From: Centropus unirufus
Taxonomy: Eukaryota; Chordata; Aves; Cuculiformes; Centropidae
Direction of reading: 5' to 3'
NCBI GenBank assembly: GCA_013397695.1
Contig: VYZI01000238.1
Location: 434,001-498,000 of the forward strand
Length of the DNA stretch: 64,000 nt
Shown in pieces: positions 20,501 through 32,222 of this stretch; the first letter of the stretch is position 1; each line of letters opens with the position of its first letter. A program made the position numbers and the translations under genes. Under the pieces are notes generated by a model. That model was not told the DNA's origin. It searched no databases and saw nothing but the letters and a program-made list of their open reading frames with translations.

Positions 20501-23370
20501 TGCTCTGTACATGTTGCTGCCTGCCAAGAACAGCAGGCAAATGAGTAATACTATTCCTCCCTTGAAATTCTTTCCTTGAAGTGAAATTAATTAAAATCTT
20601 TACCATGAAAGAGAAGAATCCAATTTTGTGGAAAGGCAAAGGAAGGATTTAGACTTAGATTGGTTTACCCCATTTTCAGTTGTTTTTACAATAGTGGCGG
20701 TAGGAATAGCTAGGAAAACAATGATGAAAGGAAAAGTGATTTAATTATATAAAAAATCCCTTATCTTTTGGATAATAAGAAACTAGTAAAACGAACTCAG
20801 ACAGGACAGCATTGTGTTCAAAATGGGAAACCCAGTCATAAAAATACCTCTGCAGTCTTTAATGCTGGAACAGTCATTGTTAACCTGGTTTTACAACAAG
20901 AACAGGGAGCTTCAGGACAGAACTTTGTGAAGGCCATCACTTGAAACAAACAAAATCTGTTCACCATCAAGTATGCTACTATGCTGATCTTCGAGGCCAG
21001 GAGGTGAAAACGGGCTCCAGATCAGCAGAGATGAGTGGTGAAAGGACTTAGTTTTTCTTCCTTGTGTTTAAGTGGAGTGTTCACCAGATTTTGGTGGTGT
21101 TATCATCAGACAAGTATTCTCTTGTAAAATTGATACCTCCCAGTCTGCTGATTAGGAATGTAATAGCTGTGTTGAAGTCATGGTGGTCTAAGGATAGAAT
21201 GGAAGCTCGGTATTCAGAGAGATGGTATCTTTTAATAGATATTTTTATGTACATTCTGCCTTCCCTGAGAGACCGTAAAAGAATTTAGTGGGCGAATGGA
21301 TAACATAAGCTGATGAATAAAAGGGATGCTTTCTCACCCTTAGACTTGTTTTCTCTGGGCATGGTGCAAGAACAATAGCAGAGTAATGTAAAGAACGAGC
21401 TTCCACTATTGTCTGTGCAGTTTGCTGTGCGAACAAAGAAAGGGCTTCAATCTCCAGCCCTGTTTTTGCTATGATGAATGCTTTGCAAATGCTGATGGAT
21501 GGATCAGGAGAGGACAGAAAGATAAGTCTGACACATCTTGCCAGAACTGAATTCATATATGGATTGGAATTGAAGTGTAATTGCCACCCAGATCAAATTC
21601 TTTCAAGAGCCAGAGCTGTCTAGACCAACAGCAGATATTTATTTTTAGGGCTGATCTTTGTGGGTTTTATTAGCAAGGCTGTCTTCCCTGGGGTAAAAGT
21701 AGGGGAGGAAAGAACACAAAATCCTCTTGAGCTTCTATTGTTAAAACAAGCTACATAAAGCTTACAGGAGAGACCTTAGTTCTGAGAGCAAGCTGTTTTT
21801 TGTGATGTCCCTTCTGAAATAGTCTCTGCTTTCAGTTGGCTTGAAGGTTCAGTGTAACAAAACTGGTACTTGAGAACTCAATTACAGTAGTTAGGAAAAG
21901 TGTATTTGTAACTCAGATAAAGGGGATGATAATGATGTTTTTCCTCCAACTGAGACAATCTTGGGCAGTTAATTTTACCAGTATCCACAAAGTGTATATG
22001 ATGAGGTTTGCAGGTTAATGCATGCTGCAGGATGGCTCTGTTCACTATAGGTACACAGAAGGAAGGACTTGAATCCGTTCTGCTAACAGTACCCTTTTTT
22101 TTACACATTGATTGGCCATTGCTGGGCTCTGATGTGCATTGCTTCTGTACTTGGGTTCGGTCCGCACAAACACCTGCGCACAATTCTTTCAAATGTAGCA
22201 AGCACCGACTTCATTTTGTTCAACTGGGTTGCAGGAAATGAGCAATCTGAAGGTGTGTTAGGAAATTTCTCAAATCGGCTACTCAAACTGGAAAGCTGAA
22301 GAGGCAAACATGGATGTGTTGTTAAACAACAAATCTTATAAAGAACCATGAGTGGGATCCTAGCAACATGATTTCACCACCTGTAGGTGGGTGCTAATAT
22401 TCCTCTTCACCATCTGTGGGGAAAGACAGACCTGCTTAAGGCTTTCAGGATATTCTAAGGGTCTCACATTGAGCATCTCTATACAAAATCAGATTTTTTT
22501 TCTGCAGCATTTTGTCTAAACATGACTATTCTGCTCAGAGAAGCTTGTTAACTGCCTATTCATAATGTACTATCATCCCAGTACTGGGAAGTATTTTTGC
22601 TCAAACATGTTGAATCACAGACCTGTAGCAGTTGCTCTGAAGAACCTTCCAGTTAAAGCAGAAGTAAACATGTTTCTTTCTAAATACCCTTTTGGAAATG
22701 GGTTTACGGGAAGGATGAGAATAAGAGATAATGAAGAGCACGGAATTCCTGTTTGATATTCACAAGTGAGAAGAAGCGAGTTGATATTTAATTAGAGGTG
22801 GGTGGCTGCTTCTCACCCTGCATACCAGGGTCTTGGCACTGTAGCCGTGTGGCTGGGTCCCTGCTCTCCGGGCTGGCCTCCACTAGGTGCCGGTGTTGCA
22901 CCGACTTACCCAGAGAGGTCCCTCAGCCTGCACACCGCCTGCTTTGCTCCTGACGCTGGGAGCGAAAGCAGGTCTGTTGTATTAAATCGGTACTTTGATG
23001 GATTTGCTCTATAACCGAGTAGAGAGATGCTGAGAATGAGAAAACACCCTGAAAAGGGCTTCAAATGTCAGCTGCTTGATCTGGGATTACAGGCAGGATT
23101 CGGGATTCCCACGTGTCATTGGAAATGTCTCTATGGAGAGGACAGGGTTTTAATGTTGCTGTGATACGTGCAGTAGCAGTTCAGGGTGCATGACTGTGTA
23201 ACAGCTGAGTTACTTACATTCCTGGGCACGCATGTAATGCAATTATTGCTTACGGGTGGCTCAAAGACTGGTGCGACTTAGCTGTAGTTTTGAAAACACA
23301 GAACTTTTCCTCCTGGGAGCAGGAATTAGGTGTCAAGCAGATGTGGCATCCTAGTTGTTATAGAGTATTG
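17501..23370. other. Gene-free intergenic block (about 5.9 kb)
   Basis: No gene or transposon is recognised. Open frames are at most about 107 codons. A pair of CATGGTTGCAAC direct repeats lies at 20218-20249. The stretch 22800-22990 is moderately GC-rich but not a CpG island. Confidence 0.65.
20218..20249. repeat. Direct repeat pair CATGGTTGCAAC
   Basis: Two identical 12-mers start at 20218 and 20238, a 20-bp period. The first extends into the palindrome GGTTGCAACC (20221-20230). GTTGCAAC resembles RFX half-site pairs, but function is unknown. Confidence 0.7.
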
Positions 23371-23455
23371 CCCATGTTTTCATATGAGAAATGGGATTCA
23401 GTGGCCAGGATTAGAATATTGATGTTTCTGGCTTCCAATCCAGTGCACAGGAAAA
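23371..23455 (-). mobile_element. Possible MIR/CORE-SINE relic, minus orientation
   Basis: The plus strand reads ATGAGAAATGGGATTCAGTG, GCCAGGATTAGAATATTGAT, then TTTCTGGCTTCCAATCCAGT. This follows the reversed core of MIR-like SINEs: GTGGCAGAGC, a GGGATT-GAACC-like block, then a CTGGCTCC-CCAGTGC-like block. It is degraded; alignment to a repeat library would decide. Confidence 0.4.
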
Positions 23456-26400
23456 TAGATTAGAATTGATTTTGCTTTTTCCCAGTTATGTCAATGCTCT
23501 TTTCCTCTGACATGTTGTTTCTATCATTTCTGGACAGAGAGTGACTTTTTATGTAATAATGAATGAAACAAGTGGATCAAGAGCTTCTAACCACTACCTC
23601 AGACTTTAGAACAAACATCTATATAATATCCTAACGGTTGACGAGTTCATACTGGATAAAAGCAAATGTTTTCAGTCATCATTAAACAAAATTCTTTATT
23701 ATACAGTGTGGAAAATGTTGCAGTTTATCTTCTTGGTGCTACTCTCTTTCCAAGACATTGGGGATAAATTACCCTGTAAAAGAAAATTTTAGAGTCCCTT
23801 TATGTTTTTTTTACATTAAGAGTAAAAACTTAGTGAAAGCAGTTTTTCAGGAGCACATGTGGAATGGTGTGATTCTGTGACTGAGTTGTGTGTGTTCTTA
23901 CCACTGTGATATCTCACAGTGCACAACCACCTGCCTGTGTGGTCTGTTGTTTGTGTACCTGGAAGTTTAAAAGCCTGGAGGACAACACAAATATGAAAAA
24001 TTTGTTATGTGAAGTAGCACGTGGTCTCTTGATTGTCTGTGGCTTCATATGGTACAGCTAAAGCAAACGTCAGGGTGATGCTGCAGGCTGTAATAGTAGG
24101 TTCATCTGGATTATTTGTCTGCCTTGGACATGGGACCTTCTACCTCCTCCTTTCAATCTCCCATCTCTTTGAGTCTGCTTTTCCAGTATCCCCTGTAGGC
24201 AGTTGTATGGCAGTTTATGCTACCAACCTTCTTGAGGAACTGGTCAAGACAAGGCTTAGAATACACTTATGATATTCCTGTCCTTTGTGACACAGCCTTC
24301 CCCAGTGCTTTTTGTTGGGTTTCCTCTTGTCTGCTGTTTTAGTGGGACTGGAGAGCTGTAGGAGGTGTGATGTGAGAATGCATGCAAGGCTTCAGAGGTT
24401 TCCTGTTCTAACAGGGTTACATCCATTCCTGCTCCATCCTGACCCTGTTAACTCTAAATAACACTCTAAACTTGGGAATTCCAAGAATTTAAGTTGTTGC
24501 TACAAATTCGCTGTAGCCTTTGTGCATATGCATTATGGTATTGGCTTTAATAAGACTTGCATGCTATTAAATCTCTCCTCTGTTTAAAGTGCAGGATGGA
24601 TATTGCTCTCTTAATAAGCAGCTATTTAATGTTTTCTTTTATATTCATTGTTCAATGTGTACCCCATGGCTTATTTACTGCACATTATTCAAACCCTGTG
24701 CTGAAGACGACATTATTCATTTCTTTGCAAGTTTTCCTTCAGCAGTCATCATTATTGTATCGGGGTGCTTCAGTCATGAAATTATCTATTTTCTCAATGT
24801 GTCAATGAAGTGAGGGCATACTGCACTCCTGTTTGGACAGATAGCAAATGGAGAAATTATGATAAACTATTGCCAAAGGTTTTTTGAGTGTCTGGGAGTT
24901 TGGTTTTTTTTTTTCTGGGTGCATATCACTATAAAACATTTTACATACCAGAGCATAGTTCCTACCAATTTAAGTTCTGGCTCTGAATGTTCAGCAGTTT
25001 TGCAGATCAGGCTCCAGGGTGTCCTGTTGGGTCCCTAAGAGGTTGACTGACAAGCTGTAAAAATGTGGATTAATTGATTTGCTTGCAACACATACACACA
25101 CTGTGGAGAAGGGGTGGGGTGGTGGGCTGTATTGCAGGAGCAACATTCATACCTTTAAGAGAAACCTGGACTGATAAGCAAAGGGAGAAGAGACTCAGTT
25201 CCCCTACTCTTCTCAGATGCATTCTCAAACCTCTTTCTCCAGCTGAACCCTGGCAATGAATAATTGCTTTCCTTTGTCACAGCTTCTCTGTCACTGACTT
25301 TAGTCTCTAGAGGCTCATTTCCCTGGTAAAGAAAGGTTTCTCCAGAGGGCAATTCTGAGTAGGACCTTAGTTTGGTGATCATGACCAGTAATCCACTGAG
25401 GCAAGTGCTTTCCAGGTTAGCTGCGGAGGGACCTGAAGGACACAGTCCTCCCTAGGTTGAAGTTACCCAGTGTGAATGGCCTACATTTCCATCCCCGCTA
25501 GATGGTCTTAAGCTCCACTCAGGGCATTTCTAGGCTACCGATTGGAAAAGGTACTGTTTCGGGTAAAATATCCATTTAAATAAATAAATTGGTCTAAGAT
25601 AAATGCTCAGCATGGAAAATTTCAGACTGGATAGCTAAAGGTTGGCAAAGCTTTCAGCAGTTGGAAAGAGGATTTTATAATGAATGGGAAGTGTCAAGCA
25701 ACCTTTGTAATAATTGATGCTACTAGCCCTTGCTTATAATAAGTACAATTATCAAATATTTCAGTAAAATCATCTCAGCCCCAGAAAGAAGTTCTATTTT
25801 CGTGCCAAATCCTTCAGGCTTAATACCTTTGTTGCTAAATGAGGCCTTGATTGCCAACCTCTAAGTACTTAGAAAGGAATGTTCTACTTAATTCCCATTC
25901 ATAGTTGTGATTCATGACTAGTCTGAACTTTGAGTGCACCTGCAAAGGCACCGTTTGTGTGTGCTGTATTGCTGGCAACAGTGGCTGTAGTAAAATGCAT
26001 GGAATAGATTTCACGGTTAAAGCTTTTTCCTAAGATAATAGGAATATTGGGCAATTAGAGCAATCCAATCGAGATCAAAATCAGCAGAGAGGGTAGGAGG
26101 AGGATGAAGTAACTGACACTGCTGTTACTTGGGCAGTGTTTTCTAGAGAAACAGAAAATGTCACTCTCCAGTCTTAGGTAACACTAATCTGATGATGAGA
26201 ATATTAGCAGTAAAAATGAACACAGCGTATCTGTGGGTAGATGTTATTGAAAGCTGAGCTTATCTTAATTGTGAGGGTGTGCGTGTATATGTGTAGGTGA
26301 TGATCAGTCCTAAGATCAGTTTTCAGATATAATATGGAGACCAACTGCAAGGAAACCAAAATTAGAGTCAAGAGCTCTATTCAGTTAAAATTCACCTGTC

Positions 26401-29400
26401 CTATATAGGGGGTATGTCAGGGTGGGATCTTCCCACTCAACTGATTGCTGAGCAGAGTCAAAGTTGTGGGCTTTGAAAAATGTACTTGCATTTACTGCCT
26501 TTTGCCTCGTTCTTTCCTTAAAAGCCAAAGCTTTTACGGGAAATTGGATAGAGTTCCACCAGTGGGGTTTCTTGTTCAAGGCATTGGAATTGGATGATTT
26601 GAAAATCTTGTTTGGCCTGCAGAATCCTTACAGATACTAAGAACAAAGGATCTAATCAGAGTCCAAAAGCTGCATGGTCCATTTGCAGAGTGACTTAAAA
26701 GGTTGTTTGCCCAGCATTTGAGTTTTAATTTGGGGTTTTTTTTGGAGGGGGAAATGATAAAAAAAAACTGGTAAGGAACAACTTGGGAGAGAAACTCTGC
26801 CTACAGTACTTCATTCGTAGGTGTGATACGGAGCATGTATCTTGACACTTCATCAGATCTTTAACTTTAAATTCGTTTTCATCTTGTGGGAACTTGCCGG
26901 ATTGATTGTATCCGATCAGCTTGCAGCACTGAATAGACCAAATAAATGGGGAAAGTCAGTTGATGAGGCTAAAGAAAGACAAAACAGAGCCACAATACAG
27001 TATGGCAAAATGGTAAAAGAGGAAAAAAGGGTTGCAACAAACTAAGATCTAGGAATCTACTATTTTTTTCTGTTGGGTTTATTATTTTGATGGACCAATG
27101 GTCCCCTTCAGTCAATCTAATTTGCCAAGGAATCTCTTCTGTGAACCAAGTGAGGCTTGGAGCATTAACAGCACTGCTGGTACCCAGGAACTCCAGTTTT
27201 CAACATCTCTTTGATCTGGATTTGTCTAAGAAAACTTAGTTCCATCTAAAGGGATGGCTGCATTTTCCGAACAAATTACCAGTAACAACCTGAAAAAATG
27301 TCCAAACCACTTACTAACGATTCCCGAATATACCTTTGTCTTGGTAGATTTTCATTTATCACCTTAAAATTTCATAACTTCATGACAGCCCCAGTAGGCA
27401 CGGGACTTCAAGTCTATTTAAGACTAGATTATGATCAGCTAAGTTTAATGTATGATTTCTTCTATCAGTAGTTTAAAAATGGATCTATTGATTTGTTTTA
27501 AGTTATTGGGGCATTTCTTTTTCTGAAAACAGATACTGTACATTTTTATTTCAAGGTAGTTTTAAGTAAAGGTACACTCAGGAAACCCTTTTCTTCAGAT
27601 TTAGGGAAAAATCCTACTCTTTGCTAGACTCAGACCTGAAGCTTAGGACTATCTTCAGTAGTTATTTCAAATAAACCAAACTTTGAAATGAGAAGCCCAA
27701 AATTTGCAGAAATTCTAGGTAAGGATATGAATCTGGGAATTAATTTTGTGACTCAAATTAATCTTTAGAGGGGGGAGAAACCCTTGTTTCCAGCTCAATT
27801 TAAAATTGATGTAAGATTTGAATTGTAATGCCTAACCAAAGAACAGACTACAATGCCTCCTGGGTTTCCCTGTGAATAGCTGCTCCATTTTTTTTTCCTT
27901 TTTTCTTTTCCTTTTTTTTTGTTTTTGGTTGTTTTATGTGGTTTGGTTGGTTTGGTTTTAAATAGTAGCAGTGGACAACAGAGTCCTTGGGCTGAAGAAT
28001 GGTTTCAGGCACCAAGTGGAATAGTCTATTCTCAACAATGTTTACCAGCAGTTGGCAGAAATATTTCACATAAATACTGCTTTAAACTACTTTGAACTCT
28101 AGGAATGGTGGCTTTGTTGTCTCTACCTGCAAATTTCATGTGATCTTGACAAAATATTTACTTCAAACACAATCTTTGTCCCCTACTTGTACTCCCCTGA
28201 CATTTTGTCCATGACTCTTGTATTCTAAGTACACTGCCTCAAAGCACTGGGTCCAGCATCATTTCATCACGTGGTAATAGTGAAAATGGTTTAATTCTAG
28301 TTAAAAAAGGATCTGTAATTTTCAGTACTTCATAAGTTAAATAAAAATAAAATATGTCCCCCTGTAAAAGTGTTTGAAATATGTCAGTTGAGATATAGTC
28401 ATGTTCCTGTTAAAAAGATTTCTCTGATCCCATATAGAAGATGTCATTCCAGGTATGATCTTACTTTCTGATCTCCAAATGCTTCACGAAGCTGAGTAAA
28501 ATGGAAGGGTTCCTGACCCTTCATTTTCTGCCTTTAACATTTGACTGTGCTGGCTGACTTAGTTTGTCTATAGAAAAGTCTTCCAGTTTGTGCTAGAGGA
28601 GATTACATCTCCTTTTCATTGGTTCAAAGCATTCGGGGCCAATTCTATTCTCACAGACTACAATGGTAACACTCCCGATGAGGGGCAATCAGTCCTGGGA
28701 ATCGTTTGTTTCGCCAAGTATCTGTTCAAATTGCTCTGTGGTGTCTCCAAATATATCCCTCATTTCTATCCCAGTTTATTCTGTTGCCTCAGTACACAGG
28801 CTCCTGCAGGGAAAATCCCAGCTCCCTTAAGAAATTTGTAATCCTATTGCAGCACTATGTAAACTGTGCTAACATTTTTTCCTTTTTAGATAGGGGAAAT
28901 ACCGTATGTTTTTACTTGATATTTGCTATAGCCATATTCATCTATTTGTAGGATACCTCTGCCTTCCTACTTTATCTTCTTCACTTGTCTGTGTTCCTAA
29001 GCATCCAAGTGTTCTTAAATATACATAACATCTACATTGCTTCGTTTGACTGATGTAAGATACAACATTGCAGCTGTCAGTGAGCTGCTGGTGGGTAGGA
29101 CCCCATTTGTGATCCAATTTTTATACATTTTTGGTAATAGAAAAAAATTGCTGTTTCAACCAAGTCATCCACAAGCAGGGAAAGGCTTTGGCAGTTACTA
29201 AGTATCTTAGATCATTTATTTCTTTATTGTCCAAACAGTAATATTCTTGTAGTTAATGATCAGATAATTATTTTTAAACTTTGAATGAGAAGGAAGAGAA
29301 AGCGTCTGATTTCTTCCCCGGTGACTGATAGACTCAGCTCTTGAATGGTAGGTGTTACAGATGCTACCGTTTAGTACTCTTAGGGGCAATTCAAGGCATA

Positions 29401-29780
29401 CATGCTCTTACTAAAGACAGACAAAGAGCATCTTTTTCTAAGCTGATTCTTGGGTGCAACCTTTGTGACACTTTTGATGTGTAATTTTCTCCATGGCCAT
29501 AAACAAGCCTGAAATTGTGATTCATTCCCCACATATTGCTTGTCGCTCCAATGCTTTATAATATCCTTCCAAAAACATTAAATGCAGAATTTGGAGTTGG
29601 ACACTTACACTGTGCAGTATTATGTCATGTTCTGTCCATGCTTGGTTCAATCCTAAACTGTATTCATTATGTAATATATCACCTGGAAATGTGCTGCAGG
29701 GATGGGGTTTGAATGTGGCATTTAACTTCTGTAGCTATTTTTTTTTTAAATCTGCTCTGGATGGATTTGGCAGGTTGTTT
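23456..29780. other. Gene-free intergenic block (about 6.3 kb)
   Basis: No gene is recognised. Open frames are at most about 83 codons. It contains a strand-biased T/G-rich tract at 27888-27960. Otherwise it is uniform AT-leaning sequence. Confidence 0.65.
27888..27960. repeat. T-rich, T/G low-complexity tract
   Basis: About 73 bp start as nearly pure pyrimidine (T-runs broken by CC). They then turn into repeated GGTT/GGTTT units (GTGGTTTGGTTGGTTTGG near 27939). Confidence 0.85.
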
Positions 29781-29832
29781 GTAGTATTTCAAGGACAAAA
29801 AGAAAGGTAGTATTTCAAGGACAAAAAGAAAG
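29781..29832 (+). repeat. Perfect tandem duplication of 26 bp
   Basis: The unit begins GTAGTATTTCAAGG and ends ACAAAAAGAAAG. It occupies 29781-29806 and is repeated without change at 29807-29832. Neither flank continues the repeat. Identity suggests a recent event or a local assembly artefact. Confidence 0.95.
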
Positions 29833-31265
29833 TGTACTGCTTTTTAGAGGCAAAGTGAAGACAGCAATATGGCCAATCTAGAATCTATTCTAGTAAGTGA
29901 AGAACATGGACTAAAACAGGGAGCACAAATGTGATAACCGAATCCTGTAGCTGCTAATGGCTACATGTGTATCATTTATAGCTTACACTTGTATACTCAG
30001 CCTATCCACATTTGAGCCGCATTGCAACAGAAATAATAATCCTGATGACTTTCAGAGACTTATGGCTTTGAGACACTTTTTGTAAACAAAAGGAAAACAT
30101 AGCCAGTCTAGAATGGTCTAAGCCGGACAAAATAAAACAAAGACATCATCAACAGAACAGTACTTTACAAAATAATTTTGAATAGACTAGAGCGTTATCC
30201 CAGATTTATGGTGATTGTGTCCCTTGAAGTACTTGCCAAGCTTATATGCAGTTTGTGTGTGGTTTTTGAATGCTTGGCACAAAGTGACGTTGAGAGGGTT
30301 CTTTTTTTTTACATGCTTTGCTTCTCTCGTTAATTTAAAATCCCCAGGCCTTCTCATAGAATTATTTTAGATACTGTTAGCTAATGTGTCCATCTGCATA
30401 ATTTGATCTTGAAGATTTTCCCCTATGAAATGTGTGATTGCTATGAGGTTTTTTTGGAGGTCATTATCTGCACTGTGATCTGAATGATGGGTACTACGTA
30501 TTCACCTGTACATCTTGAAGAGCTCTGCTGCAGTGCTGGGATATTTAACAACTGCCTAAGATGCACTTCATGCCAAGAGACAAATTGAGTGACTGAAGGA
30601 AGAGAAGGCAAATCAGAATCCAGCTGACGTGAACAATGCATAGGTCAGGATGAAACAAAAGGTTACCTAAAGCACATCTGTTTGATTTGGGAAACTTTGA
30701 CTCATGTCTTGAAATGATTTTAAGAATGTCTCCCTCACCAAAAGTATTATGCTAATTACCTTGCTTTTTAAAATAAGATCTGGCTTAATTTGTCAAAATC
30801 AAAGCCTAACATGTGCTCTCACTGTGATGTCCTGTGAGAAATCAACCAAGCAATGATGCTAAGTTGAGTAGCATTTGGAGAGAAGATGATGTTACTCAGC
30901 CATTAAACCAGTAGCCAGCTATGACAATTTGTTTTTGCTGCAAAAAAAAGGCTGTGAATCAATGGCCTCACATGTACACACATGTTCTCACTAGTTTTGG
31001 TCCTATTTGTATTAAAATGTTTATACAAAATAGAAATTCCCAAATAGAAAAACTGAGGCAGAAACTGATTATAATATTAGTAGTTAGGACAATTAACTGG
31101 GATGACCCAAGGAGCAGTCCTAGGGATGACTCAGGCAGAGCAAAGGCTTTGTTTTCCCATTCCTCATGAGCATACAACACTGAGCAGATGGCCATCTCTA
31201 GTCTTTGTTTTCCTTCTCCTCTCAGCCTCTTGGCTTTTGCAGCTTGTTTTTGAACCCTCACAAAC
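29833..31265. other. Gene-free intergenic block (1.4 kb)
   Basis: AT-rich sequence with open frames of at most about 97 codons. No gene, RNA or repeat is recognised. Confidence 0.65.
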
Positions 31266-31380
31266 AGTAGGCTCTTTGAGGCACAGGCTTTGCTTTGCTC
31301 CCTCTTTGTAGAGCACCAGGTACAGGGAGACCCTGACCGTGATCAGGACCTCTGGGTGAAAATGAAGCGCATTGGCAAAG
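31266..31380 (+). mobile_element. Ancient CR1/L3-like LINE 3'-tail relic
   Basis: The blocks GTAGGCTCTTTGAGGCACAG, CTTTGTAGAGCACC and GGGAGACCCTGACCGTGATC follow in order. This is the order of an old amniote LINE tail (a TAAGCTCTTTGGGGCAGGG-like block, then TTTGTACAGCACC, then a GGGGTCCTG..GACT-like block). It is degraded and not the same element as the younger CR1 copies. The assignment is from memory. Confidence 0.5.
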
Positions 31381-31845
31381 CGTATCATTGCCCTCTAGAA
31401 TTGATCCCTTGTCAGCAAACAACAACCTACTATTAGCTGAGGGACTTGCACCTGTGGTTTCAGTGGAAGAGGTCAGTGCCATAGATCTGAGGGCATTCTG
31501 TTCATATTGAAATGGATTTGCGCATGGACCCAAGCATCACCCTTAGAAATTTACACAATAAATGTAAATAACAGGCTGACTAAAACCCTGTGTCAAATAG
31601 TTGCATAGTTTCAGTGCTCACAGGTGTGCATGATGCAGGACAACCCATAGCAGTAGATATACAGCCATGTCAACGGGTATTTTTTTCTGTTCGAATCTAC
31701 TCTAAGGGACATTACCCTTCAGGCCATGGTTATGTCCTGAAATACATGCTGGATGATGCAGCCAATGTGTTGGCTGCACAGAAATCTGTTGAGTCAAGAA
31801 AAGAAGAGCAGGTTTTATCAGAGTTCTCTTCCCTCTGACACACAT
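31381..31845. other. Gene-free spacer between two repeats
   Basis: These 465 bp lie between the ancient LINE tail and a CR1 copy. The open frames here (91 codons at most) show no known similarity. Confidence 0.65.
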
Positions 31846-32222
31846 TTGTTCAGCTTTGGTAAGAGAACAATCCAGGAAGACCTTATAGCAGCCTTTCAGT
31901 ACTTAAAGGGGGCCTACAGGAAAGCTTGGGAAGGGCCCTTTAGCAGAAAGTGTAGGGATAAGACAAGGGGGATAGTTTTAAGAGGAAAGAGTGGAGATTT
32001 AAGTTAGGAAAAAATGTTTTCCTGTGAGGGCGGTGAGGGATTGGTGCAGGTTGCCCAGAGAAGTTGTGGCTGCACCATCCCTGGAGGTGTTCAAGGACAG
32101 ATTGGATGGGGCTTTGAGCATCCTGATGCATTGTGTTCCTGCCCATGGCAGGTGGTTTGAAATTAGATCATCTTTAAGGTGCCCTCCTACCTACCCAAAC
32201 GATTCTTTGAATCTATGATTCC
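31846..32222 (+). mobile_element. CR1 LINE 3' end (5'-truncated)
   Basis: It contains GACCTTATAGCAGCCTTTCA (31880), GGGGGCCTACAGGAAAGCTT, GGTTGCCCAGAGAAGTTGTG and CCATCCCTGGAGGTGTTCAA, then GCCCATGGCAGG. It ends ATTCTTTGAATCTATGATTC, the CR1 3' repeat. It is the closest of the four copies to standard avian CR1 and so probably the youngest. Confidence 0.95.

Noticed and set aside
21468..21535. C/D snoRNA-like boxes (ATGATGA, later CTGA twice)
   Set aside because: There is no complementary terminal stem and no host intron; the box motifs are short enough to occur by chance.
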